A DNA stretch of 64,000 nt from positions 496,001-560,000 of the forward strand of contig OZ237737.1 of assembly GCA_965178125.1 (NCBI GenBank). Reading direction: 5' to 3'. Positions within the stretch are counted from its first letter, which is position 1, and each line of letters begins with the position of its first letter. Positions 1-10,679 of this stretch are shown one piece after another. The notes under the pieces were generated by a model. That model searched no databases. It saw nothing but the letters and a program-made list of their open reading frames with translations, and was not told the origin of the DNA. This DNA comes from Bilabrum cf. latius (lineage: Eukaryota > Bigyra: Bicosoecida > Bigyra > Bicosoecida). Both the position numbers and the translations under genes were made by a program.

Positions 1-1853
1 CACCTTCGTGCGATCTCCTTAGTGTCTAATGCCAGCTGCTCCTCAGATGACTTGCAAAGGCTGAGTCCCTGCTCCTTTGCGGAGCCAAGGGCAGCTACAT
101 GGTCCCCAGCGGCAGACTCGAGGAGCGGCAGCCATTCGTCCCCAAACAGCCTGGGGTCCTGCTCCTGCTCCTCCTCCTCCTCCTCCGTGACTTTCCCGTC
201 GCGACTAGCGCATGCCCGTGCGATGCATCCCAGCTCGGCCAGCTGCGAGCTGATGTCTTCGGTCTGCTCGTACGGGGCGGATTCCGTGGGGTGCAAGAAG
301 TGCATCCTCTGCAGCGCCGCCTGCTCCTCCCAGCACGGCCTGTTCGCCTCCTGGGTACGCATCATCTGAATGTACGCAAAAATGCACTCGATCACGCCCG
401 GCCATGCCATGGCGCCGGCCCTGCTGAGCCCAACGGACACTTCAAAGACGGAGTAGGCCGCGGTCTCTTCTGAGCCCGTGCCCGCAGACAACGAGGTCGC
501 CCAGCCCCTCCGTTGAAGCTCACGGAGCACAGAGCCCTCCCCTTCGTGGCCAAGGCAGTGCGACAAGTGCTGATCAGCAAAAGCGCGCCAGCAGCCCAAC
601 GTCGTGGGCATGCAGAATTCCAGCTGCAGCCAGTGCCTGTCAGACACCGGGCGCACGACGTTCATCACCGGCAGGGAATCCAGGCCCCACAGCGGCCCGG
701 CTCGCATCACTTCTTGCGACCAAGTGTACGGAGCAAGTGCAGGTGCCCCAGCCAAGGGGCCTGGCAAGGCAGCAGTTGAGGCAGCGCTCAGTTCCTCCCC
801 AGCCCCGGCGCCCGATGCTGGCTTGCCCTCCGTGTCGGTGGACCCAGCCGCTGCCGGGGCGCTTCCTACTTCCGGTCTGGCTGCGCCTGGATCTGCGTGC
901 AGCGCGGGAAGCGAGGGAGCAGCTTCATTGGACCCATCGCTCGGGGCCCTCTATGCCTCCCCTGGAGCAAGTGCTCGCTCGTTTTGCTCCTCTGCGTCCA
1001 TCAGGGCCCGCAGGTCAGGGACCTCGGGTATGCGGGCGAACCGCGGTGCCACGATTTCCTGCAGGCGATCAAGAGGAAGCGGAGCACGGACCACGAGGTG
1101 CATCCTGGACGAGTGGTAGTGCTCGGCGTAGAACCGCAGGAACGCTCGCCTTGGCTGGGCACCCGCTTGGCGAGGCCTCGTCCACAGGCTCCGCCAGTTG
1201 CCCCACTGGAACTTGGAGCCGGGGTGGCCTTCCCTGCCCGCCCGAAGGCTGATTTCACCTGCCCGGTTGTAATCGGACACGCTCGCGTTTGACCACTCCG
1301 AATCCACTGCCTGGAGCTCCCGCTCCGTCACGTCTGCTCGCCACAGCGGATGCTCAAAGATGGCGGACAGGCGGTCCAGCGCGCCCTCTAGGTGGGCAGG
1401 CGTGACGTCAAATGTGTAGCATGTATGGTTTGCGTACGTGGCTCCGTTGGAGCTGCCGCCGTGCTCACTCAGAAACGAGTCGTACGCGTTTTCTTCCGGG
1501 TACCGTCGAGACCCCATGAAGAGCAAGTGCTCGCAGGCATGCGCGCACCCGGGCATCCATTCCGGGTCTGAGAGAGAACCAACTGAGACTGCAAGCGCGA
1601 CCGCAGCCTGTTGGGACCCTTGCCCGTCTTCTTCGTCTGCATCGGCGCCCGCACCTGATCCACCTTCATCCTTGGAACCCGTGTCCTCCATGGCTGGAGT
1701 GTCTTCAATGAGTAGCGCACGCAATCCGTTGGTCAGCCGTATTACTCTGTACTGTTTCTTGTCTCCTGGACTTTTCATGGACCCAATTAAATCGAGACGG
1801 GACGCTACAGATTCAACCTCGACATCGTCGACAGAATCGCCCTTCGCTTCCAT
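1..1853 (-). CDS. Nardilysin-like M16 metalloprotease, 3' part cut by window edge
   Basis: N-terminal 617 codons of an M16A (insulysin/nardilysin) zinc peptidase, starting at ATG 1853. The inverted zinc motif HACEH is followed by the expected downstream acidic ligand region (AVDSEW) and the segment FQWGNWRSLW. An acidic insertion (DEEDGQG region) lies between the first strand and the zinc helix, the place where nardilysins carry their acidic domain, so nardilysin fits better than plain insulysin. The family cleaves peptides, often next to basic residues. One in-frame TAG (complement of 951-953) sits in a low-complexity linker. Beyond it the same frame stays open to base 1 and reads as an M16 second domain with another acidic run. 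Under the standard code this would be a truncated 300-aa protein. Divergent from AATF, 204 bases away. The C-terminal half is outside the window. Confidence 0.85.
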
Positions 1854-2057
1854 TGAAACACGACTATACCACGACCTAGACGTTGCCAGGGGCTACTGTA
1901 TATATATAGGACCAAACAGATGCGAGATCGTATGCAATAATCCACAAGCCCGCGTGGAATTGAGCTCGCAAGAAGTTGCCAAACCATGCCGAAGCAGCGG
2001 AACTTGGATTGCGCGGCGCCATTCTAGTTCTCCTCAAGTTTGCTACTACGACGCAAG
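1854..2057. promoter_or_regulatory. Divergent spacer between nardilysin-like gene and AATF
   Basis: 204 bases between two start codons facing away from each other, so it must hold both promoters and 5' UTRs. It contains a short tatatata run near 1898-1905. No other element was recognised. Confidence 0.5.
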
Positions 2058-3755
2058 ATGTCGGTACTTTTGCGAGATATTGCTCAAGGGGATGAATTAG
2101 TAGATGCACATAGAAGCTCTGGCTTGGATCCAGAGTCTGCAGAGTCCCTCATGTTTGCAGATGGTACGAACGCGCGCGGTTCGAAAGCCTCGGGGCGCAG
2201 CAGAAAGGATGCCAAAGGCAAGAATCAGACTGAGGTGTCCAAAATGCGAGAATTAGATGATTCGTTGCTGACTGGGAGGTACGCAGGAGAGAAGGCATCG
2301 CTGAGTGATCTTCGGAAAGCAGGGGCGCTTCCTGAGGAGCAGCCTCAAATGGTCTCTGGCGCGACTGATGCTGCTTTGGATGCTTTAATGGGTGGCGATA
2401 GCGATGAAGAGAGTGATTCTAGCGATGAAGAGTCCAAGAAGGCAGCTAGACCCGTAGAAACCCGGTCTATAGCGGACTTGAGTAGCCAGTTGCAGTTGAC
2501 GTCAAGCTCGAGATCGAACGAGGAGAGCCGTGGCAAGGCAGCCAAGCTTCAGTTCGACCGAGCAGAATTGTGGTTGCAGAGTCGTGTGTACTTGCAGCCC
2601 GGATTGCGCGCAGCCAATAGGCTTCCGCGAACGGCAGGGCTTGGCATTGACGCAGACGAATGCCAGGAGGCATCGAAGCAGTGCTCCGATCGGGAGGCAC
2701 GAGCCCTCCAGGCGCTCCCGGGACAAGTGCAGGCGACGCAGCGCGAGCTGGCTGCAACCATCGCTGGGTTCATGGAACTCGCCCGGGCGAGCATCGTGGG
2801 CGGGGGAGCAAGTGCTTCGTACAAGGGAGCCTCCTCTCTGCCCATGGTGGGCGACCAGCTCGCCGGCCTCGACAACGAAAGCGACGATTCGGATGACGAT
2901 GATGAATCTGAGAATGATATCGATAGCGATAGTGACAGTAAAAGCGACAGCACAACAAGCAGCGAGGGCGGCTCTGCTGCTATCGACAGCAGCCGTCTGC
3001 CCGGCGAGTGCCTACTGCCGGGACGACGGCCCTGGACCGAACTCGAAGGATCGGAGCAAGGATCGGATCAGACTGCCGGACCGGAGCTTCCCTCCTCGTC
3101 GCAGATCGAGGAGGCCCTGGACGCCTGGTGGGAGGGTGTGCTGCCTTCGGTCGAGGCTGCCGTGGATGCAGCGTTCATGCGGACGAGCAGGAGGCATAGG
3201 TCAGCGGGAAGCTCGGCAGCGGCTGCCTCTGCGGACGGCTCCGCTCTGCTGAAGCCGCCCAGCCAGCAGGCTCTGGAAGTTGCGACCAACGAGCGGGCCA
3301 GGCTGAGGAGGGCCCACGCCAGGGAAGGAACGTTCGTTCCGCTGCTAGCCGAAGCTTGCGACCAGGAAGAAATGCCTGACCTGGGAGGGGCTGCCTCCAG
3401 CGGAACCTCCAGCGGCGCCACGCACGGGCTGGACCCTGGGACGTACGAGGACGGCGATTTCCTGCAGTACACGATGCGTGAGCTATCTTCTATGGGCAAG
3501 GCAGCCGAGCTTAGGAAAGCCACGGTGCGGGCAGGGAGCGCCACGGAGGAAGCGCAGGCCTACTTGAAGAGGATCCGCCCGTTTGCCCCGAAGCGACGGG
3601 AGGGCGTGGATGCTAGAGCGAGCAAGGGGAGGAGGATGCGGTACACGGTCATGCCCAAGCTAGTGGGGTTTGTTGCTGCCAAACCGGGGGCGGCCGGGCC
3701 GCCGCCAGTGGATGTGGACACGCTGCTGCGATCGGTGTTCAAATCGAATGCGTGA
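2058..3755 (+). CDS. AATF/BFR2 (Traube) rRNA-processing factor
   Basis: Intronless 565-aa nuclear/nucleolar protein of the AATF/Che-1/Bfr2 family, which acts in early 40S (SSU processome) assembly. The N-terminal MSVLLRDIAQGDELVDAH region is followed by acidic Ser/Asp/Glu stretches. A central helical region (LWLQSRVYLQPGLRAANRLP) matches the family's central domain. The C-terminal TRAUB domain is clear: RASKGRRMRYTVMPKLVGF followed by a hydrophobic end with VDTLLRSVF. The start is the ATG at 2058; an upstream open stretch has no better Met. Ends in TGA. It has no in-frame TAG, unlike most neighbours. Divergent from the protease and followed in the same direction by GPD2. Confidence 0.88.
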   Translation: MSVLLRDIAQGDELVDAHRSSGLDPESAESLMFADGTNARGSKASGRSRKDAKGKNQTEVSKMRELDDSLLTGRYAGEKASLSDLRKAGALPEEQPQMVSGATDAALDALMGGDSDEESDSSDEESKKAARPVETRSIADLSSQLQLTSSSRSNEESRGKAAKLQFDRAELWLQSRVYLQPGLRAANRLPRTAGLGIDADECQEASKQCSDREARALQALPGQVQATQRELAATIAGFMELARASIVGGGASASYKGASSLPMVGDQLAGLDNESDDSDDDDESENDIDSDSDSKSDSTTSSEGGSAAIDSSRLPGECLLPGRRPWTELEGSEQGSDQTAGPELPSSSQIEEALDAWWEGVLPSVEAAVDAAFMRTSRRHRSAGSSAAAASADGSALLKPPSQQALEVATNERARLRRAHAREGTFVPLLAEACDQEEMPDLGGAASSGTSSGATHGLDPGTYEDGDFLQYTMRELSSMGKAAELRKATVRAGSATEEAQAYLKRIRPFAPKRREGVDARASKGRRMRYTVMPKLVGFVAAKPGAAGPPPVDVDTLLRSVFKSNA

Positions 3756-4129
3756 TTAGCTGTATTGACGAAATGATGCGGCTCGTTGTGCGATGTACTG
3801 TTTTGAAGATGAAGATCACCAAACTCGTCGTGCGCTGCCGTATCGCACATACAGCGTCAAAGATCCATTAACATGGCGAGAGTTTTCCGCGGGAGGATAC
3901 GCTCATTTGTGCGCCGGGCAGCGGGGCTCATTGCTGGCGCAGGCGCGGCACACTGGGTGTGTAGATGTAGCCGATCGTACCTCGACAGCGACAGAGACAG
4001 CGACGGAGGTTATTTGACCAGCCCAATCCAGTGAGAAGCCACATGATTTTATAAGAATATATCATTTCATAACCTCCCGTTGGCTAGGTGCCATGATGCT
4101 CGTCGATTCCACCGATAGCGCGCCTGGTG
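3756..4129. other. AATF-GPD2 intergenic region
   Basis: 374 bases between two genes on the same strand. It should hold the AATF 3' UTR and the GPD2 promoter. It contains an AT-rich stretch (ttttataagaatatatcatt, about 4045-4065) in otherwise GC-rich DNA. Short open frames here show no recognisable protein. Confidence 0.5.
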
Positions 4130-6070
4130 ATGCGTACCAGATGTGTCTCGTGGGCAACTGTTCCTGGTGCATTCGAGCCCCAACTCCCAGCGTTCAGATC
4201 AGTCCACCCATGTTTTGCTCACAACAGATGCCGAGATGGAACCACGGTAGTACCTTGGTCAGCTCCATCAAGGGACAAGCAAATTGCTACTCTGAAGCGA
4301 CAGGGCTACGACGTGCTGGTCGTCGGAGGCGGGTGTGTAGGCGCCGGAGTCGCCCTGGAAAGCGCCACACGAGGCTTAAAGACGGCAATGATTGAAAGGG
4401 ACGATTTTGCAGCCGGCACAAGCAGCCGCAGCACGAAGCTGATCCACGGCGGAATCCGCTACTTGGAAAATGCAGTGTGGAAGCTTGATTTTGGCAGCCT
4501 GAAGCTCGTCGATGAAGCGCTCTCTGAGCGAATGCACTTGCTGCAAGCGGCCCCTTACATGGCACACGCATTGCCTATCATGATTCCGCTTTACAAGTGG
4601 TGGGAGCTCCCCTACATGATGGCGGGCGCCATGGTCTATGATTTTGTCGCCGGCTCGCGAAGGCATGTCCCCCGCTCGAGCATGCTTTCCAAAGACGAAG
4701 CCCTGTATAGATTTCCACAGCTGGATCCGGATGGCCTGAAGGGCGCCATCGTATACTACGACGGCATGCATAACGACGCTAGGATGAACCTCATGATCGC
4801 GCTCACCGCGGCGCAGGAAGGGGCCACCGTGGCGAACTATACTTCGTTGCAACGCCTAGTAAAGAGGGGAGAAGGCACCCCGGAAGAAGAAGAGATTCTC
4901 AAGGCGGCAGAGGCCGAGGCGAACTCGATCAAGCGCAAGAAGAGCCAGGCAGCCAAGGCAGATGCGCAGGGAGAGGGCGATGGAATCCTGGGAGCCCGAG
5001 AGGGCGAGATCATCGGGGCAGTGGTCAAGGATGAGATGGAGGGGAGGGAATTCGCCGTCAGGGCAAGACGGGTCGTCAACGCGACCGGGCCGTTCGCGGA
5101 CGCCGTCAGGAAGATGGCTGACCCTGAGGTGGATGAGGTCATCGTGCCGGCGGGAGGGGTCCACGTGATTCTTCCAGACCACATGTGCCCCGACAGGATG
5201 GGTCTGATCGTGCCAAAGACCAAGGACGGGAGGGTGCTCTTCTTCCTACCCTGGGAGGGACGCACACTGTGCGGCACCACGGACAGCACCACCGACCTGA
5301 CCATGCTGCCGCAGCCCACCGAGAAGGAGATCTCCTTCATCCTCGACGAGGCCAACAAATTCCTCAACACGAGGGTGTCCAGGCACGACGTCAAGTCGGC
5401 GTGGTCAGGGATCAGGCCCCTGGTGCGCGACCCGAACGCAGCGAAAGGAGACACCAAGAGCTTCAGCCGGAACCACGTGATCGAGCACTTCGAGTCCTCA
5501 GGGCTCGTGTCCACGATGGGCGGCAAGTGGACCACCTACCGAAGGATGGCACAGGACACTGTGGACAAGCTTAAGGGCGTGACACCCGAGTTTGAGGACA
5601 AGGTGGAGCCCTCCCGCACCCTGCACATGCAGTTCCTGGGCGCGGACAGGGCCGGCATCGTGGTCGGGCAGAAATTCGATCGCATCACCGTGACGCTGAG
5701 GGAGACGTACGACATGGACAAGGACGTTGCACAGCATCTTCTGAGGAATTACGGCACGCGGGCGCTGCAGGTGGCCGAGCTTGTCAAGCGGGACGAAGCG
5801 AAGGGCGGGAGCAAGCGCATGGGCAAGCGGCTCTCAAGAAAGATGCCGTTCATCCGGGCAGAGGTACACTTTGCCGTAGAGCAGGAGTACGCGCAGCGGG
5901 CCGTGGACGTGATCGCTAGGCGCACCCGCGTGTCGTTCCTGGATTATGCGGCGTGCACGGACGTGTGCGAGCAGGTGATTGAGATCATGGGGGAGAAGCT
6001 GGGGTGGACGTCTGCTCGGAAGCAGAAAGAGTTGGAGCTCTGCCAGGAGTTTATCTCAACAATGCAGTGA
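4130..6070 (+). CDS. FAD-dependent glycerol-3-phosphate dehydrogenase, mitochondrial
   Basis: 646-aa intronless flavoprotein (GlpD/Gut2/GPD2 family) that oxidises glycerol-3-phosphate to dihydroxyacetone phosphate and passes electrons to ubiquinone at the inner mitochondrial membrane. The FAD-binding loop VVGGGCVGAGVALE (about residues 64-77) is followed by the family signatures GTSSRSTKLIHGGIRYLE and LPWEGRTLCGTTDSTTDL. GGKWTTYRRMAQDTVD opens the C-terminal domain. The first about 50 residues are Arg-rich with few acidic residues, consistent with a mitochondrial targeting peptide. No EF-hands follow, so it resembles the yeast/plant form more than animal GPD2. A charged Lys/Glu/Ala-rich insertion (4870-5030) lies inside the catalytic region. 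The start is the first ATG after an in-frame TGA at 4094. Ends in TGA with no in-frame TAG. Confidence 0.95.
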   Translation: MRTRCVSWATVPGAFEPQLPAFRSVHPCFAHNRCRDGTTVVPWSAPSRDKQIATLKRQGYDVLVVGGGCVGAGVALESATRGLKTAMIERDDFAAGTSSRSTKLIHGGIRYLENAVWKLDFGSLKLVDEALSERMHLLQAAPYMAHALPIMIPLYKWWELPYMMAGAMVYDFVAGSRRHVPRSSMLSKDEALYRFPQLDPDGLKGAIVYYDGMHNDARMNLMIALTAAQEGATVANYTSLQRLVKRGEGTPEEEEILKAAEAEANSIKRKKSQAAKADAQGEGDGILGAREGEIIGAVVKDEMEGREFAVRARRVVNATGPFADAVRKMADPEVDEVIVPAGGVHVILPDHMCPDRMGLIVPKTKDGRVLFFLPWEGRTLCGTTDSTTDLTMLPQPTEKEISFILDEANKFLNTRVSRHDVKSAWSGIRPLVRDPNAAKGDTKSFSRNHVIEHFESSGLVSTMGGKWTTYRRMAQDTVDKLKGVTPEFEDKVEPSRTLHMQFLGADRAGIVVGQKFDRITVTLRETYDMDKDVAQHLLRNYGTRALQVAELVKRDEAKGGSKRMGKRLSRKMPFIRAEVHFAVEQEYAQRAVDVIARRTRVSFLDYAACTDVCEQVIEIMGEKLGWTSARKQKELELCQEFISTMQ

Positions 6071-6285
6071 CCCTGTCCAATGATGATGCGATGCGGCCTG
6101 TTAAGGGGCAGGCTCGCACCGGATCCCCTGGGCGACGAGTGCTGGCTTGGCTTTGATCAAGACCGCGAAAATCAAACAGAACCTCTAACGTAGAAAGCAA
6201 TCAGGTTGACAAAATAAATATTTCCACCATTCTGTGAGCGCGCTTGCAATCAGCGCTCCTATTCTTACCATGTTCCGTGATGGGA

Positions 6286-9200
6286 TCACTGCAGGTCCAG
6301 GTCACTCACTGCCTTGATCTCACGGACCCCGTAGTCATTTCGATCCAATGAATTATCCAGAGCGTCGATGCTCAGGTCTCTTGTGTGGGCTCTCGCCGGC
6401 GTGCCACCGGTTTCGGGGCCTGGTGGGGACCCCACAGCGGTGCATGCCACCGCCGCTGCGACGGCATCCGCGGGTGTCCCGGCGCTCCCGTCCCCGTAGG
6501 ATCTCCCGCCAGTGGACCGAGCGGTGCTACCAGCAACTACGTGCGAGGGAACCCTGGACGAACCCGAAGAACCTTCCATGCCGTACGAGGAGGCGTCGGC
6601 CTCGGATGATTCCACGGTCCCTGGGGCATTGGACACGACGCTGCCGACCCGCATCAGGTCAGATTCCCTGCCCCCCAACCCACCCAGCCCCAGGGGCAAA
6701 TCACTTGTCCCCAGGTGGCTGCCCGTGCCCCCATGGAAACCAGGGGAGGCTGATCCACTCATGGATCCTACTTGTCTGGCAGCACGATGGCTGGCCGTGG
6801 CTGAGCTAGACCCTCCTGCCGCAGCGGTCGCCCCCCCGACGCCATGGGCCCTTGAGAACCCCTGCCCTTGCCCCTGCCCCTGCCCTTGTCCTTGCTGTGT
6901 CCCCACGTCCTGCAAAGAGGCCCGGCGGCTTGTTCCCTGGCTTCCCTTCACCTGCATGAGGGGCTGTGCCTTCGCCTGCCTCTGGATGGCATGCAGGCCA
7001 GGGAAGGACCCGTGGCCGCCTGCGCCGGCAGGGTGTCGGGACAGCGAGCCTCTGGCTGCTCGGTTGGCACTCTCGACTGGCCCTGGACGTGGCGCATTCG
7101 ATCCGTCTTCTTCGTCAAGTCTCGGAGATGATGCGATGCCGAAGGCCTCGGAGGAAGAAGCGCCTCCATGGGCACTCGACGACGGCGAAAGCATCACGCT
7201 CCCGGCGGGGGACTGATACGACAAGGAGGCTGCAGTCGGCAGCTGCAGCTAGCGACGACGAGGTGCGTCTGCGGAACCTCTGCCCAGCATGGCCAGGTCC
7301 GTGCCTACCCGATTCACCCCATTCGCGCCCTCATCCTCGTTCTCGTCTTCCGAATCAGACCCTAGCCCACCCTCCGAACCCGCTGGCGCACCAACTGGCG
7401 GTGAGCCCACAGACGTTCCTGAGACCGACTGCGGCTTATGCGCACCGATAGCGTGACCTATCCCCGTCGCGGCACCAGCCCCAAGCCCACCTCCAATCCC
7501 TGGACCAGGCAGAGGCATCTCCTCCTCCTTCACTGGATCGCTCTGCACGCGCCTATCCCTCCCCTTGCCGTTGCCCAGCTCCTCAACGTAGCGGACCCTG
7601 ACCTGGACCCTCGATCGCTGGGTGCTGACGCTGCGCTGCGGCTGGTGCTGGCCTGCAGAGACAGCGGCAGCTTGGGCGATACCACCGAGTCGCGAAGACG
7701 TGGTCATTGCTGTCGCTCTCACAGCGCTAGCCGAGGAGCTCTGCTGATGCGAGTCTCCGTGCAGCGAGGGCGGTGCTGACCTGTCCTTGCAGTGCATCTT
7801 CATGTGCTGTGGGGATGCCAGCGGATCTAACGGATCGTCAAGGATGCTGGCAGCGCTACTCGGATGGCTGACTCGGCCTGACACGCGCTGGTGCGAGTCG
7901 CGCTGTGCGTGCAGCACCCAGGGTCGCGATTTTGCCCGCAGCAGACCGGGCTGCTGCTGCTACTGTGCCTCAAAGTGAGACACCTGTCTGGCCGAGGAGC
8001 TGCGGACCAGGGGACTCACTGGACCGTCACCGCTCTCGTTCTCATCGGAAGCGGCCAGCTGCATGGGGGGCTGGTCAGGCACGCCGTCTGAGTTCAGGGG
8101 AGGAGCCCATGTGTTCCCCGCACCGGAGTTAGAGCCTGAGTTGCCTTCATTTCCACGCTGAGCAACGCCAGCGCGCTTCAGTCTGCCAGTTCCGGAGGGC
8201 ATGCGAGCCGAGGCAGAGCTTGCCGAGCTGCCCACAGCGAGACTGGCGGACTTGAACAGACCTGGCTGCCTGAGCGCATGGCTGCTGGGCGCTCTGGACG
8301 CTATGCCATGCGCGCCCAGCCCGAGAATACCCTGCATGGATCCTCCCACTGGTTGCGCGTCACCGCCGCCGTGCCCTGACGTGACACCCCTGGACCCTTG
8401 CTTCAGAGCAGCAAGTAGAGTGGGTGAGGCCAGGGCCTCGGGGACCGAGGAACTCTCCACGCCTGCTTTCCCTGCGGTGCTGCGGCTCTGCACGCTCACC
8501 GCTTTGATCGTTAAAGGTGCTCGTGTGCGCCTCCAGTTGCGGGTCGCGCCAAAGCTGCCGCCTGTGGGTGCAGCTGGTACAGGGACAGGGACAGGGACAG
8601 GGGTAGGAGTAGGGAAGGGGCCGGCGTCAAACCCAGACGAATTGTTCCCTGGGGCGTTTCTCAAGGTCCCATAATCATTTCTGTCTGCTGCTGTCGTCCA
8701 CGCCTGCCGGCTCTGTTCCCCAGGTCTGCGAGGGAGGGGCGTTTCCAGCACCCCGCTGGGGTCATCGTCACCCTCATCGTGCTCGTCCTCCCCGAGGCCA
8801 TCATGCGCGCCGCCATGCAGTGCATCCACGGGCCCCGTCACTCCGACGGCTCCCTCCTGCCAAGCCCTGCCTTCTCTAGAGCCGGCTCGCCGCTCGCCGT
8901 TCGGGGTAGACAGGTCCTCTGAGGCCCCCATCACCACCATGCCGCCCGCGGTGCCGTCCGTGTCCGTGGGGGTGGGGACGTTTCCCAGCCCGTTGCCGTG
9001 GGCGTGCGGCTTCAGGGGTCCGTCGGGATCGAGGCTCACGGCCGCATCGGATATAGGCTCCGGATCCGTGCCGATGACCACCACGGCTCCCCCTGCGCCG
9101 GGAATCGTCGCTGTCGTGGCAAGGGCACCTGCGGCGCGCATGGCCGCCGCCTCCTCCATATTTCTGATTGCGATTCTCTGGTTGACGAGATGCACTGCGA

Positions 9201-10338
9201 TGAAGATGACCCCGATGCCCAACACGCAGCCGATGAGGCCGACCACCCACGGATCGGCGCCCCAGAAGGCCTTGCCCTGACCATCGCCGGTCTTCCCGCG
9301 GCCGGTGGTGATGTTTCCGCTAATGGGGGAGGAGCTGGGGCTCGCGACAGGAGGTGCCGTGCTCGGTCGCTTGATGGCCGAGATCTGCATCCCCGCGACC
9401 TGCTCCGTTGAAACGAGCAGTCCGTTCTCCTGCATGGTTCTCGCCAGCTCGCCGCTCGCAAGCGCCTCTTGAATGGCACTTTCCTTCGCATCGATCCAGG
9501 AATCTGGTTTTCTGCCAGAGCCGTCCACGTTAGACGCCATCAGGCGCAGAAGGACCTGGCATCTGCCGGTCGTGACGATCGGCTGCACCGTCGATGATGA
9601 ACCGCTGTGCGGGGAGCGGCTCCCTTCTTCGGGTCCCTACCGCGCGCCAGATGTACTCATCTGCTCTCCATTACCAGAGCTATTTGATGATGGAGAAGGA
9701 GAGGGTGGCGGTGGTCGCGAAGTGCCGGGGGGTGGTGGCCTCGGCCTCGGCGGATTGCTGGCCTGCAGTTCTCGGCGTCCCGAGCGCAGACCAGGCTACA
9801 ACGTCCGAAGATGCATCACGAAAATTTCAATGGGAGACACGGTAGCTTTCGCAGCAAACGAGGCGACCAAAGCTTGCCCGTGCTCGCTTAGCTGCACTGG
9901 AGTGCCCGGGAACGTGGAGGCTCCCGGCGGCGGACCATCCACTCGCTCAATCCCCCGTCCGGCGACCAGTGTCACCGCACTGATATTTACCAGTGTTACA
10001 TTAAACTCTACAAAGCTTACTTTAGGCCACTAGATGTTGCTAGATGGCAGCGGTAAATCGCCACCTTCTTGCAAATACCTATTCTGCACTCCTGTCCGTC
10101 CCACTGTACGCCAGGTAGGTCTAATGATGTCCCGCGCACCTGTAGAGCTACCCGATGTAATATCGAGGCAATGCTCCGATTCAGAACTGTCCCGCGCATT
10201 GGCACTGGCATGGCCACAAGCGAACGGAGCGGTTACGATTCGCTTCGGGGCTGCGACTCGTCCGCGAAACGACGTTGATACCCCGACTACAGCATGAGCT
10301 GATAGTAACAAACTCATTATTGCACATAGCCGCATCAT
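6286..10338 (-). CDS. Large single-pass membrane protein with signal peptide (unknown)
   Basis: One open frame of 1350 aa when TAG is sense. ATG 10338 begins a clear signal peptide (MMRLCAIMSLLLSAHAVVG). An ectodomain of about 340 residues with a Pro/Ser-rich hinge follows. One transmembrane helix (WVVGLIGCVLGIGVIFIAVHLV, about residues 362-385) precedes a very long, low-complexity cytoplasmic tail rich in Ser, Gly, Pro and Gln, including a (VP)n run and a (GQ)n run. In-frame TAGs: complements of 10030-10032, 9796-9798, 9637-9639, 7960-7962 and 7249-7251. The one at 7960 reads CAG-TAG-CAG-CAG-CAG, inside a Gln run. Ends in TGA, convergent with GPD2 at 215 bases. No family recognised; an adhesion or receptor-like role would be a guess. 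A few 3n introns cannot be excluded. Confidence 0.72.
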
Positions 10339-10679
10339 GCCTGAAGCTAAGCCGCCGGATTGGCTGGACGCCGCCCTCGAAGACAAGCCTACGCCCTCGT
10401 GGTGGTTCATCGCAATGGCTACGGCAAAACCCAGCTATACCTCAAACCAATTCTGTGTATGAGACCCAATCCATGGATGTACACACTTTAGAATCGTCTG
10501 AGAGCCCTGTTTGTGGGTGATTGGACTTCGGTTTCGCGGAGTGTGCGGGCCTCCGTGGGGCGTGGCGCGTGCGACCATTTTGGTCGCAAGCGACCGCAAC
10601 GAAACAATTTCCAAGCAGCGTGACAGCAAACGAGCGATACATCTCCAGATTACGATACAATAATTGATTAAATGATAAA
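10339..10679. other. Intergenic region between two minus-strand genes
   Basis: 341 bases holding the 3' end of the four-helix membrane protein gene and the promoter of the signal-peptide protein. The region 10640-10680 is AT-rich. An in-frame upstream ATG at 10410 would extend the downstream protein by 24 residues but would bury its signal peptide, so 10338 is preferred. Nothing else recognised. Confidence 0.4.

Noticed and set aside
4962-5574. Overlapping plus-strand frames within GPD2 and similar shadows in GC-rich genes
   Set aside because: They lie inside strongly conserved coding sequence in other frames and encode Arg/Pro/Gly-rich strings without motifs.
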